Shown: positions 55,710 through 63,990 of the stretch, in pieces | Position numbering within the stretch: position 1 is the first letter of the stretch | Layout: each line of letters opens with the position of its first letter | Assembly: GCF_000716675.1 (NCBI RefSeq) | Contig: NZ_JNXT01000037.1 | Coordinates: 31,525 to 95,524 of the forward strand | Length of the DNA: 64,000 bases | Source of the DNA: Streptomyces alboflavus | Lineage (GTDB): Bacteria; Actinomycetota; Actinomycetes; Streptomycetales; Streptomycetaceae | Direction: 5' to 3' | Translations under genes and position numbers: made by a program | The notes under the pieces: model-generated | What the model was told of the DNA's origin: nothing | Seen by the model: only the letters and a program-made list of their open reading frames with translations | Databases searched by the model: none

Positions 55710-56633
55710 TCAGGTCAGTTGGAGTAGACCACGGAGAAGGTCACGGCTGTCGGCCGGATTCGGACAGTCCTCACGCAGTTCGGCCATCACGCGTTCGTAC
55801 TGGGCGACTTCTTCGCGCTTGTCCAGATAAAGGGCGCCGGTGAGCTGCTCCAGATACACCACGTCGGACAGGTCGGACTCGGGGAAGCTGAGCATCGTGA
55901 ACGCCCCGGACTCGCCCGCGTGTCCGCCGAAGGTGAACGGCATGACCTGCAGCGTCACGTTCGGACGCTCCGAGATGTCGATCAGGTGCTGGATCTGACC
56001 GCGCATCACTTCCCGGTCGCCGTACGGGCGTCGCAGCGCGGCCTCGTCGAGGACGCACTGGAAGCGCGGCGCGCGCTCGGAGACGAGCAGCTTCTGGCGC
56101 TCCAGGCGCAGGGCCACCCGCCGGTCCACGTCCGCCTGGTTGATGCGGCCGCCGCGCCCGGCGCGACCGGACCGGCCGCCTCCACCCGCCTTGCCTGCGG
56201 CGGCGGCCTTCATGCCGCGCTCGACGACCGCGTGGGCGTACGCCTCGGTCTGCAACAGGCCGTTGATGAACTGGACTTCGTAGACACGGATGAGGGAGGC
56301 GGCGCCCTCCAGGCCGATGTATGTCTGGAACCAGCCGGGCAGGACGTCGGAGTAACTGTGCCACCAGCCCGTCAGGTTGGCCTCCTTGGCGAGCGAGAGG
56401 AGAGCGTTGCGCTCGGCCTCGTCCATGACGCCATAGAGCGTGAGGAGGTCCTCGACGTCCCTCGACTTGAAGCTCACCCGTCCCAACTCCATGCGGCTGA
56501 TCTTCGATTCGGAAGCGCGGATCGAGTAGCCCGCCGCCTCGCGGGTGATGCCCCGCGACTCCCTCAGGCGCCTCAGTTGCGAGCTCAGCAGGATGCGCCG
56601 TACCACCGAGCCGCTCGACTCCCCAGCGGTCAC
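55710..56633 (-). CDS. XRE-family regulator with DUF5753 domain
   Basis: A 307-residue protein. The HTH is at residues ~15-75 (LRRLRESRGITREAAGYSIR, SESKISRMELGRVSF). The rest is the DUF5753 domain typical of Streptomyces WhiJ/BldB-linked regulators (GLEGAASLIRVYEVQFINGL, VLDEAALRRPYGDREVMRGQ, LQVMPFTFGGHAGESGAFTM). A Gly/Arg linker (GKAGGGGRSGRAGRGGR) interrupts it. GTG 56633 has GAGGA 9 nt upstream. It is divergent from the HATPase gene, and the DUF397 gene completes the classical trio. Confidence 0.93.
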   Translation of the reverse strand: MTAGESSGSVVRRILLSSQLRRLRESRGITREAAGYSIRASESKISRMELGRVSFKSRDVEDLLTLYGVMDEAERNALLSLAKEANLTGWWHSYSDVLPGWFQTYIGLEGAASLIRVYEVQFINGLLQTEAYAHAVVERGMKAAAAGKAGGGGRSGRAGRGGRINQADVDRRVALRLERQKLLVSERAPRFQCVLDEAALRRPYGDREVMRGQIQHLIDISERPNVTLQVMPFTFGGHAGESGAFTMLSFPESDLSDVVYLEQLTGALYLDKREEVAQYERVMAELREDCPNPADSRDLLRGLLQLT

Positions 56634-56948
56634 TTCGCTCAGTCCTCCCCAAGGTGTGAGACCCGCAGTCTGCCATTAAACGCTTCAGGCCGTACTCGTT
56701 CGGTTACGGAAAGGGAAAGCCTCCGGAAGGTCTGCACAAGAAGTCGTGGGAAGAAATGGGCAAGAAGCAGCCTAGGAACGGTCAAGTCCGGCGCGTGCAC
56801 GTGCATCTGCCCTTGCATCTGCTGTACGCATTCGGAACCATGGTCCGCGCGTCACCGCTGCGCCATCGCTGTGCCGCCCGGCTGTACCGACCGCGCCACC
56901 GCTTCATCGCTTTGTACCGCGAACCGCGAAAACCGGGGAGTGCCTCGC
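56634..56948. promoter_or_regulatory. Divergent region between XRE and HATPase genes
   Basis: No gene is seen in these 315 bp. The only marked structure is the 31-bp element at 56789-56819, shared with the DUF397 upstream region. Confidence 0.5.
56789..56819 (+). promoter_or_regulatory. 31-bp shared element, copy upstream of the HATPase gene
   Basis: It begins CGGCGCGTGCACGTGCATC and contains the palindrome TGCACGTGCA. 30 of 31 bases equal the minus-strand copy at 57910-57880. It lies 129 bp upstream of ATG 56949. Confidence 0.75.
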
Positions 56949-57458
56949 ATGGGGACGAATGGATCGACCATGCTCGAGCCGTTACGGCAGGGCCTTCCTC
57001 CGCTCGACCCCTCCGCGGTCTCCAGCGCGGCCTCCTGCGCTCTTCCCGCCCGGTACGAAGCCGTGGGCAGCGCCCGGCAGTTCACCCGCAAGACACTGGT
57101 CTCCTGGGAGCTGGAGGAGCGGTTCGACGACATCGCGCTCGTCGTCTCCGAGCTCGTCACGAACGCCCTGCGGCATGCCCTGCCCGCGGACACCCCGCGC
57201 GCCGCGTGTCCCATCGGCGCCACCGAGGACGCGCCCGTGCGGCTGCACATGATGCGCTGGACCTCTCGGCTCGTGTGCGCGGTGCGGGACCCCAGCGACG
57301 ACAGTCCGGTCGCGCGCGAGGAGGCGGAGGACGACTTCTCCGCGGAGTCGGGCCGCGGGCTCTTCCTGGTGGACTCGTTCAGCGACGGCTGGGGCTGGCA
57401 CCCGCTCGCGGGCGCGCTGAACGGCAAGGTGGTGTGGGCGCTGTTCCAGCTGGCGTAG
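56949..57458 (+). CDS. HATPase-type ATP-binding protein (anti-sigma-factor kinase-like)
   Basis: A 169-residue single-domain GHKL ATPase of the SpoIIAB/RsbW-like group so common in Streptomyces. It has ARQFTRKTLVSWELEERFDD, the N-box ALVVSELVTNALRHALPADT and the G-box ESGRGLFLVDSFSDGWGWHP. No sigma factor gene is adjacent. ATG 56949 has GGAG 8 nt upstream. Such proteins occur with DUF397 and XRE-DUF5753 genes (the abaA/whiJ-like arrangement), as here. The kinase substrate is unknown. Confidence 0.92.
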   Translation: MGTNGSTMLEPLRQGLPPLDPSAVSSAASCALPARYEAVGSARQFTRKTLVSWELEERFDDIALVVSELVTNALRHALPADTPRAACPIGATEDAPVRLHMMRWTSRLVCAVRDPSDDSPVAREEAEDDFSAESGRGLFLVDSFSDGWGWHPLAGALNGKVVWALFQLA

Positions 57459-57564
57459 CGCCAGGGGAACAGCCCACCCCCGTTTCTCTCCCGCGTTTCT
57501 TTCCCGCGATCCGTCACGGTGTCCTGCTCGGCAGGGTCAAGCCGCTGAGCAGGACCGGCGGTGG

Positions 57565-57804
57565 TCAGCCGCCGATCAGGTCGTCGAACTCGCCGTCCTT
57601 CATGCCGAGCAGCATGGCCTCGATCTCGGCGCGCGTGTAGACGAGTGCGGGGCCCTCGGGAAACCGCGAGTTGCGGACGGCCACGTCGCCGCCCGGCAGC
57701 CTCGCGAACTCCACGCAGGCGCCCTGCGAGTTGCTGTGCCTGCTCTTCTGCCAGACCACCCCGTGAAGATCCGTGGCCGCCATGCCGTTGAACACGTGGT
57801 GCAC
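57565..57804 (-). CDS. DUF397-domain protein
   Basis: A 79-residue protein consisting of one DUF397 domain: VVWQKSRHSNSQGACVEFAR, GGDVAVRNSRFPEGPALVYT and an acidic end. BldB-associated DUF397 proteins are thought to act as partners or antagonists of XRE-DUF5753 regulators. GTG 57804 has GGGAG 6 nt upstream; ATG 57783 is an alternative. It is convergent with the HATPase gene. Confidence 0.93.
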   Translation of the reverse strand: MHHVFNGMAATDLHGVVWQKSRHSNSQGACVEFARLPGGDVAVRNSRFPEGPALVYTRAEIEAMLLGMKDGEFDDLIGG

Positions 57805-58129
57805 AGGTCGCTCCCCGGTGGTGCCGTGGCTGTCGTTGTAGCCGTCAACTGTCCCGGATCATAGCCGTGTTCATGTGCCGATGCATGGGCAGATGCACGT
57901 GCACGCGCCGTGGTGAGCTGGTTACAGCCCTCCCGCCGCTTCCCCAGTGCCCGCACGACATGCGAACGACGGCCCCCGTCCATGATCTTCCGCGTCAAGT
58001 TCCGCGCCGGGTTGTCCGGATCGAATACCTCGTGCACTTGGTACAGACGCCGTGGGAAGCGAAACGGCTGCGTTTTTGGCCGAAGACGCGGTGAGTACGT
58101 GTGCAAACGGGGGCGAAAGGGTGCGCGCT
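57805..58129. promoter_or_regulatory. Upstream region of DUF397 gene; otherwise empty
   Basis: Holds the second copy of the 31-bp element and, on the minus strand, TATGAT at 57863-57858 as a candidate -10. I see no gene in the remaining part up to the S18 stop; the ORFs there lack RBS and codon bias. Confidence 0.5.
57880..57910 (-). promoter_or_regulatory. 31-bp shared element, copy upstream of the DUF397 gene
   Basis: Same sequence (30/31) and same orientation relative to transcription as the HATPase copy. It lies 76 bp upstream of GTG 57804 and borders the -35 position of a TATGAT promoter. Confidence 0.75.
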
Positions 58130-58408
58130 TCAGCGAGAGGCGGGCGGAAGCAACGCCATCTCGCGGGCGTTCTTGATGGCCTTGGCCAGCTGCCGTTGCT
58201 GCCGCACAGTCACCCGGGTGACCCGACGGCTACGGATCTTGCCCCGGTCGGAGATGAACTTCCGCAGCAGATCGGTGTCCTTGTAGTCGATGTACGTGAT
58301 TCCGGCCTGATCCAGCGGGTTGGGGCGGGACTTCAGCGGCTTGCCGCGGTCGGAGCGGCGCGCGGACCGCGAGGGAGACGAAGAGGACGAAGCAGATGAA
58401 GGGGACAC
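58130..58408 (-). CDS. rpsR2: 30S ribosomal protein S18 (second, Cys-free paralogue)
   Basis: A 92-residue protein. The S18 core is [20 protein letters not shown] followed by [20 protein letters not shown] and [13 protein letters not shown]. It has a Ser-rich N-terminal extension. No Cys is present, so it cannot bind zinc, in line with the other alternative ribosomal proteins around it. It is the last gene of the leftward L33-L31-CobW-S18 transcript. GTG 58408. Confidence 0.95.
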   Translation of the reverse strand: MSPSSASSSSSPSRSARRSDRGKPLKSRPNPLDQAGITYIDYKDTDLLRKFISDRGKIRSRRVTRVTVRQQRQLAKAIKNAREMALLPPASR

Positions 58409-58410
58409 CG

Positions 58411-59595
58411 TCAGACCTCCAGGAGGGCGTCGAAAGCGGGGGTGAGGGTCTTCCAGGCGGCGCGCCCGGCGCCGTACTCCTCATCCGTGAGCAGGCAGGA
58501 CTCCAGGACCTCGGCGAGCCCGTCGCGGTCGAGGCCGGGCGAGGTGAAGACCAGGTGCTGGCAGCAGTCCCCGTGCTCGGGGTGCCAGTCGAGGGCGGCG
58601 GCGGCCCGGCGCACCGGCGGCACCATCTCCCAGGCGGCGTCGGGCAGCGAGGCCAGCCACGGCCCCGCGTTCTCCACGCACAGCGCGCCGCCCGCCGCGT
58701 CCCAGGCGAGCAGCGTGTCGGGCCGGTCGGCGAGCCAGAAGCGGCCGCGGCTGCGGGCGGCGGCGCAGGTCAGGTCCTCCAGGGCGGCGAAAAGGCGCTC
58801 CGGGTGGAAGGGCCGTTCGCGGTGCCACACGAACGTGCCAACCCCGCTCTCGTCGGCCTCGGTCGGCAGCAGCGCGCAGGCCGGGTGCTGGGCCGCGGCC
58901 GCCGCCTGCACGTCGAAGCCGCCACGGGCGGCGCCCGCCAGATCACCGTGGCCGATCGGGACCTGGCGGGCTGTCGGATGGAGCTGCGCCAGCAAGGCCC
59001 GGTCCTCTTCGTCGGCGACCTCGGACTCCAGGACGGCGAGCACGGGCGGGTATTCGAGCTGGCGCGCCCAGGTGTCCGCGACGGTGCGCTGGTCGGAGGC
59101 GGCCGCGGCGATCCCGGCGTCGGCGAGGTCGTCGCCGTTGGCGAGGCAGGGCAGCAGCAGGCCGGGGTCGACGGCGGTGATGACGCCGCTCAGGCGCAGC
59201 GCGTCGGAGCCGTGCGCGGCGATGACCTCGGCCATCGCCTTCGGCTCGACGGAGTCCCACAGTTCGACGACGGCGAGCCGGGTGAGGCCGCCCTCGGCGA
59301 GCCGCTCCAGCTCGGGCACAAGATCCTCGCGAAGGGCGCAGCAGGCACAGTCGTTGACCAGCGGCGCCTCACCGGTGGCGAGGATTCCGCTGACGTCGCG
59401 CAGGGTCCGCGTGACGGTGCCGCCCGCGGCCGTGGACAGGTCGTGGTGCAGGGCGACGCTGTCCGGCACGGTGGCGAGCAGCCGGTCGACGGCGGCGGCG
59501 CGGGCGTCGGTGTGCATCCCCGCGACGACGGCGACGTCCATGCGGCCGGGGGTGCCGTGGGGCCGGTGGGCGCCGTCGGCCTCGTGGCGGCCCAT
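58411..59595 (-). CDS. COG0523/CobW-like protein with lost P-loop
   Basis: A 394-residue protein of the CobW/G3E metal-chaperone family. The metal motif is present as [20 protein letters not shown] (CxCC type) and the C-terminal CobW domain is intact ([20 protein letters not shown]). The N-terminal nucleotide loop, normally GxxGxGKT, reads [16 protein letters not shown] and lacks Gly-Lys-Thr. GTPase activity of the canonical type is therefore unlikely. Family members in zinc-starvation operons are thought to distribute zinc. ATG 59595 overlaps the L31 stop by one base. Confidence 0.9.
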   Translation of the reverse strand: MGRHEADGAHRPHGTPGRMDVAVVAGMHTDARAAAVDRLLATVPDSVALHHDLSTAAGGTVTRTLRDVSGILATGEAPLVNDCACCALREDLVPELERLAEGGLTRLAVVELWDSVEPKAMAEVIAAHGSDALRLSGVITAVDPGLLLPCLANGDDLADAGIAAAASDQRTVADTWARQLEYPPVLAVLESEVADEEDRALLAQLHPTARQVPIGHGDLAGAARGGFDVQAAAAAQHPACALLPTEADESGVGTFVWHRERPFHPERLFAALEDLTCAAARSRGRFWLADRPDTLLAWDAAGGALCVENAGPWLASLPDAAWEMVPPVRRAAAALDWHPEHGDCCQHLVFTSPGLDRDGLAEVLESCLLTDEEYGAGRAAWKTLTPAFDALLEV

Positions 59596-59843
59596 CAGCG
59601 CCCTCCCCCGTACCGCCGCTCGAACCGCTCCACGCGGCCCGCGGTGTCGAGGACGCGCTGCTGCCCCGTGTAGAAGGGGTGGCTCGCGGAGGAGACCTCG
59701 ACGTCGATGACGGGGTAGGTGTTGCCGTCCTCCCACTCGACGGTCTTGTCGCTGGTCGCGGTGGAGCGCGTGAGGAAGGCGAAGTTCGCGGCCTTGTCGC
59801 GGAAGACGACGGGGCCGTACGGCGGGTGGATACCGGGTCGCAC
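59595..59843 (-). CDS. rpmE2: 50S ribosomal protein L31 type B (zinc-independent)
   Basis: An 82-residue protein: [19 protein letters not shown], then [20 protein letters not shown] and [17 protein letters not shown]. The CxxC pairs of zinc-binding L31 are absent, as in YtiA/RpmE2 proteins that replace the zinc form when zinc is scarce. GTG 59843 lies 5 bp after the L33 stop. Confidence 0.96.
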   Translation of the reverse strand: MRPGIHPPYGPVVFRDKAANFAFLTRSTATSDKTVEWEDGNTYPVIDVEVSSASHPFYTGQQRVLDTAGRVERFERRYGGGR

Positions 59844-59848
59844 GGTGA

Positions 59849-60013
59849 TCAGCGCTCCTCTCGGAAGTCGACGTGCCGGCCGGCCACCGGGTCGTACTTG
59901 CGCAGGGTCAGGCGGTCGGGGTCGTTCCGGCGGTTCTTGCGGGTGACGTACGTGTATCCCGTTCCGGCCGTGGACCGGAGCTTGATGACGGGGCGGAGTT
60001 CATTGCGAGCCAT
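59849..60013 (-). CDS. rpmG: 50S ribosomal protein L33 (zinc-independent paralogue)
   Basis: A 54-residue protein, too short for most ORF calls. The translation begins [20 protein letters not shown] and continues [20 protein letters not shown] to the end FREER. The CxxC pairs found in zinc-type L33 are missing. It is the first gene of the leftward zinc-response unit and lies 14 bp from the Zur-like site. Confidence 0.95.
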   Translation of the reverse strand: MARNELRPVIKLRSTAGTGYTYVTRKNRRNDPDRLTLRKYDPVAGRHVDFREER

Positions 60014-60026
60014 GAGGGCTAGTATA

Positions 60027-60047
60027 TGAAAATGAATCCCGTTTCCA
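60027..60047. promoter_or_regulatory. Zur-box-like site between divergent L33 and L28 genes
   Basis: TGAAAATGAATCCCGTTTCC plus A is an imperfect dyad whose left half equals the TGAAAATGA of known actinobacterial Zur boxes. It sits in the 71-bp gap that must hold both divergent promoters. Confidence 0.75.
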
Positions 60048-60084
60048 AATGGACGGGGCGAATCCGACCGAGAGGTGCGTCACC

Positions 60085-60321
60085 ATGTCCGCCCACTGCC
60101 AGCTCACCGGCGCCAAGCCCGGGTTCGGCAACCACATCTCGCACTCGCACCGGCGCACCCCGCGCCGCTTCGACGCGAACATCCAGCGCAAGCGCTACTG
60201 GCTGCCGAGCGAGGGCAGGTACGTGCGCCTGCGGCTGAGCGCGAAGGGGATCAAGACCGTCGACACCATCGGGATCGAGGCCGCTGTGGCCAGGATCCGT
60301 GCGCGTGGGGTGAAGGTCTGA
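60085..60321 (+). CDS. rpmB: 50S ribosomal protein L28 (zinc-independent paralogue)
   Basis: A 78-residue protein: [40 protein letters not shown] and [18 protein letters not shown]. The zinc form starts with a C-x-x-C pair; here the second Cys is Thr (CQLTG), so zinc binding is lost. ATG 60085 has AGAGG 9 nt upstream. The stop shares one base with the rpsN start. Confidence 0.96.
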   Translation: MSAHCQLTGAKPGFGNHISHSHRRTPRRFDANIQRKRYWLPSEGRYVRLRLSAKGIKTVDTIGIEAAVARIRARGVKV

Positions 60322-60626
60322 TGGCCAAGAAGAGCAAGATCGCGAAGAACGAGAAGCGGCGCGAGATCGTCGCGCGGTACGCGGCGCGGCGGGCCGAGCT
60401 GAAGGAGATCATCCGGCGCCCGGACACACCGGACACCGAACGGCTCGCCGCCCGGCGGGAATTGGAACGCCAGCCCCGGGACGCGAGCGCCACACGCGTG
60501 CGCAACCGCGACAGCGTCGACGGGCGTCCCCGCGGATACGTGGGCACGTTCGGGCTCTCCAGGGTGCGGCTTCGCGCACAGGCCCACGCGGGGTTCCTGC
60601 CCGGCGTCCGCAAATCCTCCTGGTAG
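60321..60626 (+). CDS. rpsN: 30S ribosomal protein S14 (zinc-independent paralogue)
   Basis: A 101-residue long-form S14: [40 protein letters not shown] and [20 protein letters not shown]. The 101-residue length and absence of the CxxC pairs mark the C-minus type. Coupled to rpmB (TGATG). Confidence 0.97.
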   Translation: MAKKSKIAKNEKRREIVARYAARRAELKEIIRRPDTPDTERLAARRELERQPRDASATRVRNRDSVDGRPRGYVGTFGLSRVRLRAQAHAGFLPGVRKSSW

Positions 60627-60685
60627 CTTGGCGCGCGATTCGACGGGCCACGGCCCGGAACAGAGCTCCACATAGGGGGACTTCA

Positions 60686-61201
60686 GTGCAGACCCGTGTC
60701 CGCAGCACGACGATCGGCGCCGCGGTGGCCGCGCTCGCCGCCGCCCTCGTCCTGACCGGTTGCAGCAGCGACGGCGACGACAAGGCCGACGGCGACAAGG
60801 CCAAGGACAAGGGGGCGTCGGACAGCGCCTCCAAGTCGCCGGGCGACTCCGGCTCCGACGACGGCTCCGACTCCGACGGCGCGGGCGCCTCGGGCAAGGA
60901 CCTGGAGGGCAGCTGGGTCGCCACGACCGGCGGCAAGCCGGTCGCCCTGGTGATCACCAAGAACCGCGCGACGCTGGTCGGCGAGCACGTCTGCAACGGC
61001 TTCGCCGCGGTCGGCGGGGACCAGACGATCAAGCTGAAGTGCGCCGACGGGGACATGGACCGCACGAAGGGTCGCATCGACTCCGTCGACGGCGAGACGC
61101 TGAAGGTCACCTGGGAGGGCTTCGGGAAGGACGAGTTCCTTCGGACGAAGGGCGGGAAGCTGCCGGAGGGGCTGCCGACGGCGGACATTCCGCAGTCCTA
61201 G
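60686..61201 (+). CDS. Small secreted lipoprotein, unknown
   Basis: A 171-residue lipoprotein with lipobox VLTGCSS (Cys26). An acidic Asp/Lys/Ser/Gly linker (~45 residues) is followed by a compact domain (LEGSWVATTGGKPVALVITK, HVCNGFAAVGGDQTIKLKCA) with two Cys that could form a disulfide. The fold looks like a small beta protein. GTG 60686 has AGGGGGA upstream. Family not recognised. Confidence 0.85.
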   Translation: MQTRVRSTTIGAAVAALAAALVLTGCSSDGDDKADGDKAKDKGASDSASKSPGDSGSDDGSDSDGAGASGKDLEGSWVATTGGKPVALVITKNRATLVGEHVCNGFAAVGGDQTIKLKCADGDMDRTKGRIDSVDGETLKVTWEGFGKDEFLRTKGGKLPEGLPTADIPQS

Positions 61202-61249
61202 AGCCGACCCATCGGACAGGCCCTAGGGCAGGTACGCCGGGGCACCGGC

Positions 61250-63583
61250 TCAGCGGGTCGTGGGGTCCTCCGGACCCTGCGGCCCGTCGGCTTTTCCCGT
61301 CCGTACGTTGGTGTCCGTGCCGTCGACCAGCATCGGTGCGGCCGCGGTGTCCAGGGCGTCGGAGAGGTCGGCGAGGGCGCGCAGGAGGAGGGTGCCGCCA
61401 CGGCGGACGACGCGGTCGGGGGCCTCGCCAGGATCCCAGGCGTCGAGGGCGTCGCGGACCGCGTTCCACTCGGGTACGCGGCGCTCGCGCACGGCCTGCG
61501 CTCCGCGTTCGGTGGCGGTGCGCAGGGCGTCCGCGAGGGCCGCGGCGGCCGGGACCGGGGGTGTGCCGCGGTCGGGGAGGTGGGCCTCCAGGAGCATGGC
61601 GACACGGCCCAGTTGGGACAGGGCCTGCCCGGCGTCGGCGGCCGCTGCGCGGGAGAGGCCGCGGTGGCGTACGGGTTCGTGCTCGGCGCGTTCCAGGGCC
61701 TCCTGCCAGGAGGCGCGGGCGGTGCGGGCGGCGAGGAGGGCCGTGCGGACGTCGGGGCAGTTCTTGCCCGCGGGGTCGGCGTAGTGGGCGACGACGGCTG
61801 CGGCGTAGCGGCCGTTCGCGGCGAGCCAGTCGGCGAGGCGGGTGCGCAGGCGCGGGGTCTCCCAGGCCGGGTACACGGCGTACGCCGCCATGGCGAGGAT
61901 GCCGCCGATGAGGGTGAGGACGACGCGTTCCGGGACCGTCTGGGTCCACTGTTCGCCGCCCATGCCCAGGAGGAAGACCACGTACGCGGCGACGCAGGCC
62001 TGGGCGGCGAACTGGCCCGTGCGCATCAGGAGGTACATCAGGCCCGCGCTCGCCGCGGCGAGGGCGCCCGAGAGGTAGGTGCCCGGGTGGGCCAGCTGGA
62101 CCAGAGCGGTGGCCAGGGCCACGCCCACGAGGGTGCCGCCGAAGCGGGCGACCGCGCGGGCGTAGGTCTGGGAGAAGTCGGGACGCATGACCATGACGGC
62201 GGCCATGGGGGCCCAGTAGCCGTGGCCCAGGGGGAGGAAGGTGCCGGCGGCGTAGCCCGTGACGGTGACCGTCGTGACGCGCAGGGCGTGGCGGGTTACC
62301 GGGGAGCGGCGGTTCAGGTCGGTGCGGATCGCCTTCGAGGCGGCGGGGACCAGGGCCGCCAGGCCGGGGCGGACGAGGGTGCCCCCGGGCGGGGTGGGGG
62401 GCTGGGGGCGCCCCTCCTCCGGCATCGCGGTGCCCTCGGCCTGGGCTGTGCCCACAGAGGGGGGCGGACCGTGATCGCCGACCACACCTGACGCAGCTGA
62501 CGCAGCCGGGGCAGCCGGGGCAGTTGGGGCAACTGGGGCAGCTGGGACAGCTGGGGCAGACGGAGTGGACGGAGTGGACGGAGTGGACGCGGAGGCGGGG
62601 GTGCCTGTCGCCACCTCCACTACGTCTCTGAGGAGAGTGCCCAGACGGGTGGCCGCGCGGTGGGGTGGACCCTTGAGGATGGTGCCGGTGTCGGGGGTGC
62701 GGAAGGTGGAGATCGCCGCCGGGGGGAGGTCGACCGGGGTGCCGTGGCGGATGGCGCGGGCGGCCGCGTCGAGGACGGCGCCCGCGGCGGCGAGGAGTTC
62801 GCGGACCCGGTCGCGTTCGGGGCCCTCGGCCGGGACGCCGAGGGCCGGGTCGGCGAGGGACGCGAGGACGGGGCGGATGCGTTCGGCGAGGCCGCGGGCG
62901 CCGTGCAGTTCGGCGGGGCGGGTGCGGGCCTGGCGCGGGGTGATGTGGGCGGCCGCGCGGGCCGTCATCAGCGGGGCCGGGTCGAAGGGTGCGACCGGGT
63001 CGTGGCGCAGGCGGCGGGCGTAGTCGGCCTCGGCGGCCAGGGCGTCGGCGAGGGCGTCGCGGTGGGCGCCCCAGCGGCGTACCGGGAAGACGATCACCAG
63101 GGCGGCCTGGACCGCGCCGCCCACGACCATCATCGCGGCGTGCCCGGCCGCGGCGGCGACGGACGTCGGCAGGGTGATCGTGACCAGCATGATCGCCACG
63201 TTGGAGGTGGCGATGAGGCCGATGGTCGGGCCGGCGGACCAGCTCAGGCCCGCGAGGAAGGTCCACAGGGCGAGGAGGGCGAGGAAGAGGAGGAGGTGGC
63301 TGCCGGTGAGGTAGCCGAGGAAGGTGGAGATCGCGAGGCTGGTGCCGGAGGCGATGGCGAGTTCGGGGCGGGGCCGCCAGCTGCGCTGGAAGGTGGCGAT
63401 GGCGGCCTGGAACGCGCCGAAGGCCGAGCTGGCGGCGACGGCGGGGCCGAACAGGGCGAGGCTCACCCCGATCACAACCGCGAGACCGGCGGCTCCGCGC
63501 AGGGCGACCAGCGGTTCGAGGCGCGTGCGTTCCACGGCAAGCCCCGACCGCGTCGTCTGCCGCAGCGCCCGCCACCAGGTCAC
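61250..63583 (-). CDS. FUSC-family membrane protein
   Basis: A 777-residue protein with two membrane blocks separated by a cytosolic region. Block 1 has GAAGLAVVIGVSLALFGPAV, HLLLFLALLALWTFLAGLSW and GGAVQAALVIVFPVRRWG. Block 2 carries the FUSC signature (PLGHGYWAPMAAVMVMRPDF, FGGTLVGVALATALVQLAHP, LTLIGGILAMAAYAVYPAW). FUSC proteins are related to aromatic-acid exporters such as AaeB. A Pro/Ala/Thr/Ser-rich linker (~residues 330-375) is encoded by short tandem repeats near 62490-62590. GTG 63583 is chosen by where the conserved start begins. The gene is preceded by G-rich DNA and a 76-bp tandem repeat. Confidence 0.88.
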   Translation of the reverse strand: MTWWRALRQTTRSGLAVERTRLEPLVALRGAAGLAVVIGVSLALFGPAVAASSAFGAFQAAIATFQRSWRPRPELAIASGTSLAISTFLGYLTGSHLLLFLALLALWTFLAGLSWSAGPTIGLIATSNVAIMLVTITLPTSVAAAAGHAAMMVVGGAVQAALVIVFPVRRWGAHRDALADALAAEADYARRLRHDPVAPFDPAPLMTARAAAHITPRQARTRPAELHGARGLAERIRPVLASLADPALGVPAEGPERDRVRELLAAAGAVLDAAARAIRHGTPVDLPPAAISTFRTPDTGTILKGPPHRAATRLGTLLRDVVEVATGTPASASTPSTPSTPSAPAVPAAPVAPTAPAAPAASAASGVVGDHGPPPSVGTAQAEGTAMPEEGRPQPPTPPGGTLVRPGLAALVPAASKAIRTDLNRRSPVTRHALRVTTVTVTGYAAGTFLPLGHGYWAPMAAVMVMRPDFSQTYARAVARFGGTLVGVALATALVQLAHPGTYLSGALAAASAGLMYLLMRTGQFAAQACVAAYVVFLLGMGGEQWTQTVPERVVLTLIGGILAMAAYAVYPAWETPRLRTRLADWLAANGRYAAAVVAHYADPAGKNCPDVRTALLAARTARASWQEALERAEHEPVRHRGLSRAAAADAGQALSQLGRVAMLLEAHLPDRGTPPVPAAAALADALRTATERGAQAVRERRVPEWNAVRDALDAWDPGEAPDRVVRRGGTLLLRALADLSDALDTAAAPMLVDGTDTNVRTGKADGPQGPEDPTTR

Positions 63584-63596
63584 GGTGCGATCGTAC

Positions 63597-63665
63597 GGGG
63601 GAGGGTTGGGGGTTTGGGGTGGGGTGGGGGTGTTCGGGTGGTTTGGGGTGGGAGGGGTGGGGGTG
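63597..63665 (+). other. G-run cluster, potential G-quadruplex upstream of the FUSC gene
   Basis: At least ten runs of three or more G separated by 1-7 nt occur on the plus strand between 63597 and 63665, directly upstream of the FUSC start codon. Confidence 0.6.
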
Positions 63666-63684
63666 CGGCTTGGCCGGTTGGGGC

Positions 63685-63990
63685 GGGCGAGGGCCCGCGT
63701 GGGGGCGGCGGTCGCGGGCGGGGGCTGCCGCCCCAGGGCGCGGCGCATCCGACAGAAACGGGCCGAGGCCCGCGCGGGGACGACGGTCACGGGACGGGGA
63801 CTGCCGCCCCAGGGCGCGGCGCATCCCACAGAAACGGGCCGAGGCCCGCGCGGGGACGGCGGTCACGGGACGGGGACTGCCGCCCCAGGGCACGGCGCAT
63901 CCCACAGAAACGGGCCGAGACCCGCGCGGGGACGGCGGTCCCGGGACGGGGGCTGCCGCCCCGGGGTACGGCGCGTCCCACAGCAATGGG
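63685..63990. repeat. 76-bp tandem repeat, about four copies
   Basis: CTGCCGCCCC recurs at 63725, 63801, 63877 and 63953, exactly 76 bp apart. The units are nearly identical over two full repeats and diverge at both ends. Each contains the dyad CGGGCC-GA-GGCCCG. Six-frame ORFs through it repeat their own peptides and are not genes. Confidence 0.9.

Noticed and set aside
57867..58176. Short Cys/Arg-rich ORFs between DUF397 and S18 genes
   Set aside because: No RBS and weak codon bias; the region is better explained as promoter DNA.
61107..63986. 959-residue Arg/Pro-rich ORF overlapping the FUSC gene
   Set aside because: A shifted-frame shadow with no known domain; the FUSC frame has membrane helices and family motifs.
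63685..63990. Possible CRISPR or repeat-protein gene
   Set aside because: The 76-bp units have no unique spacers, and 76 is not a multiple of 3, so a repeat protein would change frame in each unit.
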